Assembly: GCF_900187945.1 (NCBI RefSeq)
Contig: NZ_FYEH01000001.1
Span: 62,001 to 126,000, forward strand
Direction: 5' to 3'
Source: Arboricoccus pini
Lineage (GTDB): Bacteria > Pseudomonadota > Alphaproteobacteria > Geminicoccales > Geminicoccaceae
Length of the DNA: 64,000 bases
Under the pieces are notes generated by a model. The model worked only from the letters and a program-made list of their open reading frames with translations, was not told the DNA's origin and did not search any database. Below are positions 38,301-46,742 of this stretch, one piece after another. The position numbers were made by a program, and so were the translations under genes. How positions within the stretch are numbered: position 1 is the stretch's first letter; every line of letters begins with the position of its first letter.

Positions 38301-38447
38301 GACACCTCCTGCACTATGGGCACCCCTCTAGTGTGGGCCGCCTGGGCAGGATCGCCAAGGTTCGGGCGGATAATTGCGGTTTCCTCGGGCTACCGCGCTT
38401 CGCGCTGCTTGAGCGGTTCCCTCGGGCAATCGCGCCAGCCGGGCCGG

Positions 38448-39224
38448 CTAGCCGCTCGGGCGGGGTATGGGGAGGATGTTGCCCTTGCGAATCTCGCGGC
38501 GATAGCGATCGAGCCGCTCGGCTGCGACGAAGCCTTGCGCCGGGCGGTCCTGGTAGTGGCGGGCGACCGCGCGGATCTCGGCATCCGCCCGCAGCCGCTC
38601 GGGGCTGATCGTGCCGGCGCGCTCGGCTTCGCCAGCCAGCCTGTCGGCCAGCCGGCCAAGCGTGCGGCGATGCGCCAAGGCCAGCGACCGCGCATCGGCC
38701 AGAGCCTGCGCCTCGGCTTCCTCCATCGTCGCCTTGGTGCCGGCGCAATGGGCGAAATCGTCGATTCCGGCCGGCCTGACACCGGTCGGCGATCCGGCCG
38801 CCGCGACGGGCGGCCGATGCAGGGGTCGTGGCGCCTGCCGGCCGGCCTCGTCCTCCATCAGGCGGGTGACGTGCGAGGCCACGCTCCGGGCGGGATCGCG
38901 GCCGGACTTGCCCTCGGCCAGGCAGAACATGGCGACCCTGAGATCACCGCTCTCGACCGCCAGCTCCAGGAGCTGCAGGGCCTGGCCCATCAGCCGGTCG
39001 ATGCGTGCCGCATGCGGCAGGTGGGCGACGGCCCGATAGTGGCCAAGCAGCGCCTTGAAGCCCTCGTCGCGAAGCAGCGCCTCGACTTCGATCGGCGAGA
39101 CCCGCTCGATGGCCGCGACCTCGGCCACCCCGCGACCCGCGGCCAGAGCCTGCGCCGCCCGCCGCCGATCACGCCTCGCGTGAAAGGCGTAGCGGGCGCG
39201 CGCGGATGTGGAGCTGTTCAGCAT
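38448..39224 (-). CDS. Unrecognised protein with helix-turn-helix-like amino end
   Basis: A 258-residue Ala/Arg-rich protein. The first 60 residues (AAQALAAGRGVAEVAAIERV and following) resemble a helix-turn-helix of the sort seen in terminase small subunits and transposase-like recruiters; residues 60-120 form further helices, and the rest is a low-complexity linker plus an acidic/basic helical tail. The family is not recognised, and no phage gene is nearby. An AT-rich promoter-like stretch (TATTATT, TATAC) lies just upstream on its strand. This is moderate evidence for a real gene. Confidence 0.6.
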   Translation of the reverse strand: MLNSSTSARARYAFHARRDRRRAAQALAAGRGVAEVAAIERVSPIEVEALLRDEGFKALLGHYRAVAHLPHAARIDRLMGQALQLLELAVESGDLRVAMFCLAEGKSGRDPARSVASHVTRLMEDEAGRQAPRPLHRPPVAAAGSPTGVRPAGIDDFAHCAGTKATMEEAEAQALADARSLALAHRRTLGRLADRLAGEAERAGTISPERLRADAEIRAVARHYQDRPAQGFVAAERLDRYRREIRKGNILPIPRPSG

Positions 39225-39393
39225 GCGAGAAGTATATAGGAATAATATCTTACAAGCAAGAGCGGGATCGCCCGGTTGGTTCGCTCAAACACCCGGCTCG
39301 CCATGCGGCACGCGCGTCGGACGTCCTGGCACGCCTGCGTCCTTTGCGCTACTTCGGGCCTGAACCGAGCTGGCATAGGAGCGAAGTTCGCGC

Positions 39394-39948
39394 ATGACTT
39401 TTCTATCCAGGCTGGATGCGGTCGTCAGCCACTATCTGGCGAGCGTGGCCGAGCCCCGCGAATATCTCTCCCTCCTGCGCTGGCAGATCGCGGAGCGGCA
39501 CGCGCTCGATGATCGCCGCACGCTGCCCGGCCATCTGACGACCAGCGCCATCATCGTCTCGCCGGACCGCTCGCAGGTCCTGATGATCGACCACAGGACG
39601 ATCGGCCGGTGGCTGCAGCCGGGCGGCCATTATGAACCGGCGGCGCATTTCTTCGAGTCGGCCGCGCGCGAGGCGGTGGAGGAGACGGGTGTGGCCGGGC
39701 TCCGCCTGCATCCCTGGCATGACGGGCAGGATCTGCCCTTCAACATTGACAGCCACGACGTGCCGGGCAAGGCCGCGCGGGGCGAGGGCCCGCACGTGCA
39801 CCACGATCTGCATTATCTCTTCCTGGCCGACCCGGGGGCGCCGCTCGTCGCCCAGGAGGAAGAGGTCAAGGCCGCGCGCTGGTTCCCGTGCGAGGCGCTG
39901 GCGGACGTGGCCCCCCGGGCACTCGCTCGCCTTCGCAAACTGGGCTGA
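39394..39948 (+). CDS. Nudix hydrolase with a degenerate Nudix box
   Basis: A 184-residue Nudix-fold protein. The box runs from Gly78 to Val100 and keeps REAVEETGV, but the first glutamate of the canonical GX5E part is Ala84. In family members the catalytic metal is held mainly by the REUXEE glutamates, which remain, so activity is possible. The substrate (a nucleoside diphosphate derivative) is unknown. An AGGAGCGAAG ribosome site precedes ATG 39394. Confidence 0.88.
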   Translation: MTFLSRLDAVVSHYLASVAEPREYLSLLRWQIAERHALDDRRTLPGHLTTSAIIVSPDRSQVLMIDHRTIGRWLQPGGHYEPAAHFFESAAREAVEETGVAGLRLHPWHDGQDLPFNIDSHDVPGKAARGEGPHVHHDLHYLFLADPGAPLVAQEEEVKAARWFPCEALADVAPRALARLRKLG

Positions 39949-39987
39949 GGAGCAAGCGCGCCATCCAGGCTGGCGTCGCATTCGGGC

Positions 39988-41235
39988 TCACGGGAGCTCG
40001 CTGCCGCGCCGCTCCGGGATCAGCGTCCACATCGCCACTATGTCGAGAAAATAGAGGGCGGCCAGCAGGCCGATCGCCGCCTGGACGCTCCAGGCGGCGG
40101 CGATGGCGCCGACGATGAGCTGCCCGAAGCCACCGACGGCCCGGCCGATATTGAAGAGGACGTTTTGCGCCGTGGCACGGGCCGCCGTCGGATAGAGCTC
40201 GCTGATGAGCGCGCCATAGCCGCCCAGCATGCCGTTGACGAAGAAGCCCATGACCGCCCCGCCGAGAAGGAGGTGAAACGGTGCCGTCAGCTGCGCGTAG
40301 ACCAGCACGGTCAAGGCGGCCATGGCCATGTAGCCAAGGAAGGCCGGGCGGCGGCCGAGCCGGTCGGCGACGTGGCCAAAGGCAAAGATGCCAAGAGCCA
40401 TGCCGAGGATCGTGACGGCGGTCCAGGCAGCCGACTGGGTGAGCGCGAAGCCGAAGCGCTGCGCCAGGTAGTTCGGCATCCAGATCATGACCCCGTAATA
40501 GCCGAAATTCTGCACCGAGCAGAGCACGACCATGCCAAGGCTCGTCCGGGCCGTCCGGCCATCGGCGACCAGCAACCCGAGCGCTGATTCCTTGGGCGCG
40601 TTGCGCCTCCTGGCGAGGAACAGGTCGGGCTCGTGCAGTGCCCGGCGGATCGCGTAGGCCGCCAATGCCGGGAAGACGCCCAGCGTGAACATGCCGCGCC
40701 AGCCGATCACGGGGAGGAGCAGGGGTGTCAGGATGGCGGCCGCCAGCACGCCCGCCTGCCAGCCCAGCGCCACGTAGGAAGAGGCGCGCGCCCGCTTGTG
40801 GGCGGGCCATGCCTCCGCCGCCAGCGCCATGCCGATGCCGAACTCGCCGCCCAGGCCCATGCCGGCCACGGTCCGATAGGCCAGGAGATCCCAATAGCCG
40901 CGTGCGAGCGCGCAGAGCCCGGTGAAGACGGCAAAGAGCACGATCGTCCAGGTCAGGACGCGAACGCGGCCGAGCCTGTCGGAGAGCATGCCAAAGCCGA
41001 TGCCGCCCATGACGGCGCCGACCAGGGTGGCGGTGACCAGCGAGGCCGCCTCTGGCGGCGACAGGCCGAGATCGGCGCCGATGGGGCGCAGCATGAATCC
41101 GAGGATCAGGAGGTCGAACCCGTCCATCGCATAGCCGACGGCCGCACCCAGGACCGCTTTCAAGGCCGTTCGATCTACCTCCGCGGGCGTGGCGATGGTT
41201 CCCTTGTCGGGGCTGGTTTGGCTGGACACGACCAT
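39988..41235 (-). CDS. MFS transporter, aromatic-acid:H+ symporter-like
   Basis: A 415-residue twelve-helix carrier. The amino region has the GYAMDGFDLLILGF signature and the GMLSDRLGRVRV loop of the aromatic-acid/H+ symporter group, whose members take up benzoates, protocatechuate or sialic acid. The substrate is unknown. A strong GGGAGGAGATCA ribosome site precedes the ATG. It is divergent from a second MFS gene at 41523. Confidence 0.9.
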   Translation of the reverse strand: MVVSSQTSPDKGTIATPAEVDRTALKAVLGAAVGYAMDGFDLLILGFMLRPIGADLGLSPPEAASLVTATLVGAVMGGIGFGMLSDRLGRVRVLTWTIVLFAVFTGLCALARGYWDLLAYRTVAGMGLGGEFGIGMALAAEAWPAHKRARASSYVALGWQAGVLAAAILTPLLLPVIGWRGMFTLGVFPALAAYAIRRALHEPDLFLARRRNAPKESALGLLVADGRTARTSLGMVVLCSVQNFGYYGVMIWMPNYLAQRFGFALTQSAAWTAVTILGMALGIFAFGHVADRLGRRPAFLGYMAMAALTVLVYAQLTAPFHLLLGGAVMGFFVNGMLGGYGALISELYPTAARATAQNVLFNIGRAVGGFGQLIVGAIAAAWSVQAAIGLLAALYFLDIVAMWTLIPERRGSELP

Positions 41236-41522
41236 TGATCTCCTCCCGCTGATATTTTGCGGCCGGGCGGCGGTTGGCGGGCGGCCTGCGTTCCGCTCCA
41301 GTTGCCGCCTTGAAGCGCCGTGACACCGAGCCTCGGCAGTCTCCCGGCCAGGAGCGCGAACGTTCGGGAAGCAACACTCGCGCCACTCTCTGGCCGGGCC
41401 GTGCCTGCCGGCCCGCTATCCCGCCTTTAGCCTATTGACGGCTACATGCGAGGGGGGCTTCGTCGTCTTCTGGGGATGGGGGCTGGCGCCTTTGTCCAGC
41501 CCGGCTTGGAGACTCCAAAGAC

Positions 41523-42806
41523 ATGCGAGTGGAACGACCGGACGCGCCGATGAGCGAGCGGCGCACGGCGTTGATCGGCGCTCTGATCGTGGCCCTGGGC
41601 CCGGTCAGCCTGTCGCTCTACAGCCCGGCGCTGCCGATGCTGACGGGGATCTTCCACACCTCGATGGCAGCGCTCAGCCTGACGATCACGGTTTATTTCC
41701 TGGGCTTTGCCTTCGCCCAACTCGCCTGCGGTCCGCTCTCTGATGCCTATGGCCGAAGGCCCGTCGCGATTGGCTTCTATGCGGTCTACCTGCTTGGCAG
41801 CCTGATCGCCATCCTGGCCCCGACGATCGGCATCCTCATGGTGGGTCGCGTCCTGCAAGGCGTGGGCGTGGCCGCGGGAATCACCATCTCGCGCGCCTTC
41901 GTCCGCGATCAGTTCACCGGCGCCGCCGCTGCCCGCATCATGAACCTGATCGGTCTCATGTTGGCGATCGGCCCCGGCATCTCGCCCACGCTGGGCGGCC
42001 TCATTCTGACCTTCCTCGGCTGGCACGCCATCTTCGTCGTCATGGCGCTCTATGGGGTCCTGGCGATCCTGGTCCTCATCTTCTGGACGCGCGAGACCAA
42101 TCGCCGGCCCGATCCCGGTGCCGCCCGGCCGGCCCGCGTCATGCGCAACTACCTGACCCTCGCCACATCGCGCCGCTTCATGCGCCCGGGCCTTCTTCTA
42201 GCGCTGACCGTGGGCGGCTACTACACTTTCGCTCCGCTGATGCCCTTCGTCCTCATCCAGCGCGTCGGCCTGAGCCCTCCCCAGTTCGGCCTCGCCATGG
42301 CCATGCAATCCGTGGCCTACGGAGTGGGCTCGGTCCTGACAGGGCGGCTGCTCCGCCGCTTTGATTACGCGATGGTCCTCGCGCTCGGTCTTTGGATGGT
42401 AGCCTTGAGCGGTGCCGCCTTCGCGATCTGCCTCCTCTGCCTGCCGCTCTGCCTGCCGGTGGTCATGATTCCCTCGGTGATCTGGGCCTTTGGCATCTCG
42501 CTCGTGACCCCCGGGGCGACGACGGCGGCCCTGGCGGGCTTTCCCTTGATGGCGGGCTCGGCCTCGGCGCTCGCGGGTTTCTTGCAGATGGGCGGCGGCC
42601 TCCTGGGCTCCTGGCTCGCAAGCTCGCTCTTCGCCGACCCTGCCGTCGCCATCGGCCTCTCGATGCCTATCATGGCCTTCCTGGCACTCCTCGTGCAGTA
42701 CGGGCTGCGAACGCCGGGCGAGGGCGATCCGCAGTCCCAGGACGAGCCCTTGGAACGTGCGCCAGCACCATCGGCAGGCCCCTTGGGCGATGCGCGATCG
42801 GCCTAG
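41523..42806 (+). CDS. MFS drug-resistance transporter, Bcr/CflA type
   Basis: A 427-residue twelve-helix exporter. The starting segment with SLYSPALPML, the loop GPLSDAYGRRPV and the mid-membrane GRVLQGVGVAAG motif match the Bcr/CflA (14.3.1-type) multidrug group. ATG 41523 or ATG 41550 may be used; the latter starts nearer the conserved part. It is likely an efflux pump, with unknown substrates. Confidence 0.9.
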   Translation: MRVERPDAPMSERRTALIGALIVALGPVSLSLYSPALPMLTGIFHTSMAALSLTITVYFLGFAFAQLACGPLSDAYGRRPVAIGFYAVYLLGSLIAILAPTIGILMVGRVLQGVGVAAGITISRAFVRDQFTGAAAARIMNLIGLMLAIGPGISPTLGGLILTFLGWHAIFVVMALYGVLAILVLIFWTRETNRRPDPGAARPARVMRNYLTLATSRRFMRPGLLLALTVGGYYTFAPLMPFVLIQRVGLSPPQFGLAMAMQSVAYGVGSVLTGRLLRRFDYAMVLALGLWMVALSGAAFAICLLCLPLCLPVVMIPSVIWAFGISLVTPGATTAALAGFPLMAGSASALAGFLQMGGGLLGSWLASSLFADPAVAIGLSMPIMAFLALLVQYGLRTPGEGDPQSQDEPLERAPAPSAGPLGDARSA

Positions 42807-42918
42807 CCCGCCAGAGAAGAGCGCCTCTCGGCGCGCTCGACACGATGAGTGCGACCCTGGCTCGGCCGTCGCAGGGGGGCGATCTGCCTCGACGCCTGCC
42901 CGCTGCCGCCGGGGTGGA

Positions 42919-43434
42919 TCAGATGCGATCCGTCGTCGCGTCCTTCAAGGGTGGTATCGTGAAGGGCTTGATGGCGACGAGCCTGGCCGTCCGACGGCTG
43001 TCGCACCGGCGCAAAAGCGGGTTCGCCGTTGCCGGCGAGCGAGCGAGCCTGCCAACTTCCTCGCGGTTATCCGCGCGCAGGCCACGTACGCTGGCCAGCG
43101 CCTGCGCGTCATCCTTGCCTGTGGCCCGCTCCACCACATAGGCGGCATAGAGCGTGAATTGCGCCTGGGCGATGAGGTCGGCCGCGGCCTCCTGCGCCTC
43201 GCCGGCGATGCTGGCTGCTACCTCGATATAGGCGATGTAGCAGCGCACCTCGTCCCGGGCCAGATCCGGATCGGCCACCGCCTGGCCGCCATAGCCCTTG
43301 GCCACCGCCGCGCGGGCAATTCCGGGATCGGCCGGCGCGGTCACGGGCGACTCCCCGTCCGGCAGCGCGCAGGCCAGCAGCATGCTGCAGGCCGAAAGCC
43401 CGGCCAGGAGAACTGCCGGGACTCTGGCCGTCAC
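42919..43434 (-). CDS. Small hypothetical lipoprotein coupled to suhB
   Basis: A 171-residue product with a lipobox LLAC (Cys22) and a helical Ala-rich body containing DEVRCYIAYIEVAAS, then a basic tail. The GTG at 43434 overlaps the suhB TGA, so it is coupled to suhB. No family is recognised. The longer in-frame reading upstream of the GTG is inside suhB and not credible. Confidence 0.65.
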   Translation of the reverse strand: MTARVPAVLLAGLSACSMLLACALPDGESPVTAPADPGIARAAVAKGYGGQAVADPDLARDEVRCYIAYIEVAASIAGEAQEAAADLIAQAQFTLYAAYVVERATGKDDAQALASVRGLRADNREEVGRLARSPATANPLLRRCDSRRTARLVAIKPFTIPPLKDATTDRI

Positions 43435-44237
43435 AGGCCGGGGGTTACCGGCTCGAGCAGGTGGCGCATCTTGTCGTAGATATCGGGATTGCCCGCCACG
43501 ATCGTCCCCGGCTCCCACATCTCGTCGTCGCCCTCGAGGCGCCCGACGCGGCCGCCCGCCTCGCGCACGAGGATGAGGCCACCCGCCAGGTCCCAGGGCT
43601 TCAGGCCATATTCCCAAAAGGCCTCGAAGCGCCCAGCGGCGATCCAGGCGAGGTCCAGGGCAGCAGCCCCGTTGCGGCGCAGGCCCGCCACCTCGTCGGC
43701 CACCTTTTCCATCTGCTGGGAAAAGCCCTTCTCGCGCGCCTTCCAGTTCAGCACCGGCAGGCCGCAGGCGACCATGGCCTCGTTCATCTCCTTGCGTCGC
43801 GAGACACGCAGCCGGCGCTCGTTCAGATAGGTGCCCTTGCCCTTCTCGGCTGTGAACATCTCGTCCTTGATCGGGTCATAGACGAGGCCCGCCGTCACCT
43901 CGCCATGCTGCTCCAGGCCGATCGAGATCGCCCAGTGCGGATGGCCGTGCAGGAAGTTGGAGGTGCCATCCAGGGGATCGACGATGAAGCGGTTATGCCT
44001 GGAGGCACCCTCGATCGTCCCGCCTTCCTCAAGGAGGAAGCCGTAATCCGGCCTGGCCCGCTGCAATTCGGTGACGATGATTTTCTCGGCCGCCTGATCG
44101 GCACGACTGACGAAGTCGCCCGGTCCCTTCACCGAGACCTGCAATTGCTCGACTTCGTTGAAGTCGCGTACCAGCGAACGGGCTGCGGCACGGGCCGCGC
44201 GGATCATGATATTAAGATTGGCGCTGGGCAGCGGCAT
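43431..44237 (-). CDS. suhB: Inositol-1-monophosphatase family protein
   Basis: Magnesium-dependent phosphatase, 268 residues, of the IMPase/SuhB family. Metal ligands: EE at 70-71 and the DPLDGTSNF motif (87-95), with Asp in KPWDLAGG near the end. It acts on inositol phosphates or, in the SuhB type, helps rRNA transcription/processing; I cannot decide between the two. In this lineage it closes a run with efp. ATG 44237 starts the conserved part; an earlier in-frame ATG at 44297 is less likely. Confidence 0.92.
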   Translation of the reverse strand: MPLPSANLNIMIRAARAAARSLVRDFNEVEQLQVSVKGPGDFVSRADQAAEKIIVTELQRARPDYGFLLEEGGTIEGASRHNRFIVDPLDGTSNFLHGHPHWAISIGLEQHGEVTAGLVYDPIKDEMFTAEKGKGTYLNERRLRVSRRKEMNEAMVACGLPVLNWKAREKGFSQQMEKVADEVAGLRRNGAAALDLAWIAAGRFEAFWEYGLKPWDLAGGLILVREAGGRVGRLEGDDEMWEPGTIVAGNPDIYDKMRHLLEPVTPGL

Positions 44238-44343
44238 AGGGCGGATCTCGATCGGTTGAAAGAGCGGGAGAGCAGGCGACAGGCATAGCTCAGCCATGCC
44301 TTGTCCACCTAGCCCCTAAGCTTGCGGGGCTGAAATCTCGAAA

Positions 44344-44913
44344 CTAGGCCTTGGCCCGTTCGATATAGGCTCCGTCAGCCGTGTTGACGACGATGCGCGT
44401 GCCACTTTCGACATGCGGGGGCACGAGGACGCGCAGTCCGTTATCGAGGATGGCGTGCTTATAGGAGGAAGCGGCCGTCTGCCCCTTCACCACCGGATCG
44501 GCCTCGACGATCGTGCAGGTGACCTTGTCAGGCAGCACGACAATGAGCGGCTGGCCGTCATGGCTCTTCACCTTGACCACCATGCCTTCCTGCAGGAAGA
44601 CCACGCCCTCGCCGATGATGGCCTTGGAGAGCGTGATCTGCTCGAACGTCTCCTGGTTCATGAACACCAGCTGGTCCTCGCCCTCGGCGTAGAGGAACTG
44701 GTGGTCCGCCTGGTCGAGCTCGACATTGTCGACGGTCTCGGAGGTGTTGAAGCGTTGATTGAGCTTGGTGCCCTCGGGGATCGCCTTCAGCTCGGCCTGC
44801 AGATAAGCCGGCCCCTTGCCTGGTTTGACATGGTCGCCCTTCACGAGCGCCCAGAGCTTGCCCTTGTATTCGATGATGTAGCCGGGCTTGAGCTCGTTGA
44901 CGTTGATCTTCAT
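44344..44913 (-). CDS. efp: Elongation factor P
   Basis: Translation factor that relieves ribosome stalling at polyproline, 189 residues, three beta-barrel domains. Lys33 in HVKPGKGPAY corresponds to the lysine modified (Lys34) in E. coli; no modification gene (epmA/epmB, earP) is in this window. The family end with a DGAYIERA segment is present. The start overlaps the ThiE-like gene by four bases. Confidence 0.97.
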   Translation of the reverse strand: MKINVNELKPGYIIEYKGKLWALVKGDHVKPGKGPAYLQAELKAIPEGTKLNQRFNTSETVDNVELDQADHQFLYAEGEDQLVFMNQETFEQITLSKAIIGEGVVFLQEGMVVKVKSHDGQPLIVVLPDKVTCTIVEADPVVKGQTAASSYKHAILDNGLRVLVPPHVESGTRIVVNTADGAYIERAKA

Positions 44914-45602
44914 GGAACCGATTTTTTGGTGGAGGAAAGAAGGCTGGCCACCTCCGCGAGAAAGACGTCCAGCGACGGCGTCGCCCAAAGCGGGCCGCCC
45001 AGTGTGATGAAATCGGCCCCGGCCTCAGCGATCGTCCGGATCGCCGCGACGTTCGGAGGGGCCGCGATCGCCACCGGCAGGACGAAGAGCTCCGACCACC
45101 AGCTGGCGAGCTCGGCCAGCTCATCGATGCTGGCCTGGCTGTCGACCGCGCCCAGACGCACGAAGTCGGCTCCGGCCTCGCCGGCGCTCATGGCATCGTG
45201 CCGGCTGAACTTGCAGGCGGCCCCAAGGAGACGCTCGGCGCCCAGGACCTGGCGCGCCCGCAAGAGCCCGTCCGCTCCCTCCAGCTCGGCCCCATCCGCC
45301 CCGGTCGCGATGACGCCTTGCGCATCGTCGGCCAGGAGGAAGGCGGCCTCGGCTGCATGACACGCGGTCTTGATGGCCGAGATAGCCTCCAGGCGGTCCT
45401 CGCTCGGCAGCGCGTTCGGCGCCAGGACGAAGGCAGCCGGACGGGCTGCCTTCAGCATGACGTCCAGGCTGGCCGCAAAGGCCGGATCGATTCCGGCCGG
45501 CGCCACCAGGATCAACCTGGGGGGCGCCTCGGCAGGATCGATCCAGGGACCGTCCGGCTCGCGGCTTTCCGTCTTGCGCTTCTTAGAGTCTCGGCGGCTC
45601 AC
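44910..45602 (-). CDS. ThiE-like protein (degenerate thiamine-phosphate synthase)
   Basis: A 230-residue TIM-barrel protein weakly like thiamine-phosphate synthase/TenI: the barrel order is kept (IATGADGAEL, FVRLGAV, FITLGGPLW), but the pyrophosphate and HMP-binding motifs of true ThiE enzymes are not recognisable. It starts with a Lys/Arg-rich segment. The GTG overlaps the fba stop, and its stop overlaps efp, so it is translated between the two. Its present role is uncertain. Confidence 0.75.
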   Translation of the reverse strand: MSRRDSKKRKTESREPDGPWIDPAEAPPRLILVAPAGIDPAFAASLDVMLKAARPAAFVLAPNALPSEDRLEAISAIKTACHAAEAAFLLADDAQGVIATGADGAELEGADGLLRARQVLGAERLLGAACKFSRHDAMSAGEAGADFVRLGAVDSQASIDELAELASWWSELFVLPVAIAAPPNVAAIRTIAEAGADFITLGGPLWATPSLDVFLAEVASLLSSTKKSVP

Positions 45603-46528
45603 GCAGCGTTCGCATAAACCTGGACGATGCGGCTCAACAACTCGAGCGCCTCGGCCTTTGGTCGCTGGAAGGCGTTGCGGCCGACGATCGAGCCGTTGGC
45701 GCCACCCTTGGCGATCTGGCTGATCTCGTCCACCAGCGCATCGGTACCCTTGGCCTCGCCGCCCGAGAAGACGACGATGCGCTTGCCGGCAAAGCAGGCC
45801 TGCATGACATGCTCGATCCGCTGGGCCAGCGTCTCCATCGGCACGCGCGCCTTCTCGTAGGTGGCCTTGGCGGCGTCGAGATCGATCATCGCCTTGGGCG
45901 GCTTCACCTTGATGATGTTGGCACCCATCAAGGCCGCCATGTGCGCGGCATAGGCCACGATATCGAGAGCCGTCTCGCCTTCCTTGCTGATCTTGCCGCC
46001 GCGCGGATAGGACCAGACGACGGTCGCCAGACCCTTGGCCTTGGCCTCCTTCGACATCTCCGCCAGCTCTTCCTGCATGCCGTAGAAGGAATCCGAGCCT
46101 GGATACATCGTGAAGCCGATGGCGCAGCAGCCAAGACGCAGCGCGTCGTCGACCGAGGCCGTCACCGCCTGATCGCCGATGTTGCCCGAGGTCAGGCTGT
46201 TGGCGCTGTTGACTTTCAAGATCAACGGAATCTGGCCGGCAAAGGTCTCGGCGCCCTGCTCGATGGAGCCGATGGGAGCTGCATAGGCATTAAGGCCCGC
46301 CTCGATCGCCAGCTTGTAGAGATAATGCGGATCGTAGGCGTCCGGATTGGAGGCAAAGCTCCTGGCCGGCCCATGTTCAAAGCCCTGGTCAACGGGGAGG
46401 ATCACGAGCTTGCCCGTGCCAGCGAGCTTCCCGGTGGTCAGCAGCCGGAACAGATTCGCTTTAACGCCAGGATTCTCGCTCTCGTACCACGAAAGGATTT
46501 CTTTCACCTTCGGCGTGATCGTTGTCAT
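45599..46528 (-). CDS. fba: Class I fructose-bisphosphate aldolase (FbaB/DhnA type)
   Basis: Cleaves fructose-1,6-bisphosphate to the triose phosphates, 309 residues, by a Schiff-base lysine. The fold landmarks are GKLVILPVDQGFEHGP, the KVKPPKAM lysine segment and GRNAFQRP near the end. There is no zinc site, so it is the archaeal/DhnA-type class I enzyme. It heads the fba-thiE-like-efp-suhB run on the minus strand. Confidence 0.94.
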   Translation of the reverse strand: MTTITPKVKEILSWYESENPGVKANLFRLLTTGKLAGTGKLVILPVDQGFEHGPARSFASNPDAYDPHYLYKLAIEAGLNAYAAPIGSIEQGAETFAGQIPLILKVNSANSLTSGNIGDQAVTASVDDALRLGCCAIGFTMYPGSDSFYGMQEELAEMSKEAKAKGLATVVWSYPRGGKISKEGETALDIVAYAAHMAALMGANIIKVKPPKAMIDLDAAKATYEKARVPMETLAQRIEHVMQACFAGKRIVVFSGGEAKGTDALVDEISQIAKGGANGSIVGRNAFQRPKAEALELLSRIVQVYANAA

Positions 46529-46742
46529 ACAACACTCCCTCTATCCGCGTTTCGCAGTTTTCTACACGAGGCACCTATACCCGACCACCGGCGCTGCTGC
46601 TGGCTGGCTCCGCGTGACGCACATGGCATAGAAATTACCGTGTCGCGCGACACCTCACGCCGCCCACACAGAGGGAAATCCGCGTTCTCGATCGGTGCCG
46701 AACGGATCATTTGCCTAAGATTTCAACGTGGAGGGGAACGAA

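Noticed and set aside
38007-39239. A 410-codon plus-strand frame over the cysK start and the HTH-like gene
   Set aside because: It runs antisense across a certain gene (cysK) and an intergenic gap, and shows no domain.
42392-43141. Plus-strand frames after the Bcr/CflA-type gene
   Set aside because: They overlap the transporter end out of frame and the credible lipoprotein gene on the other strand.
44318-44338. Terminator downstream of efp (AGCCCC/GGGGCT dyad)
   Set aside because: The stem is only 6 bp with a long loop, and no T run follows on the efp strand.
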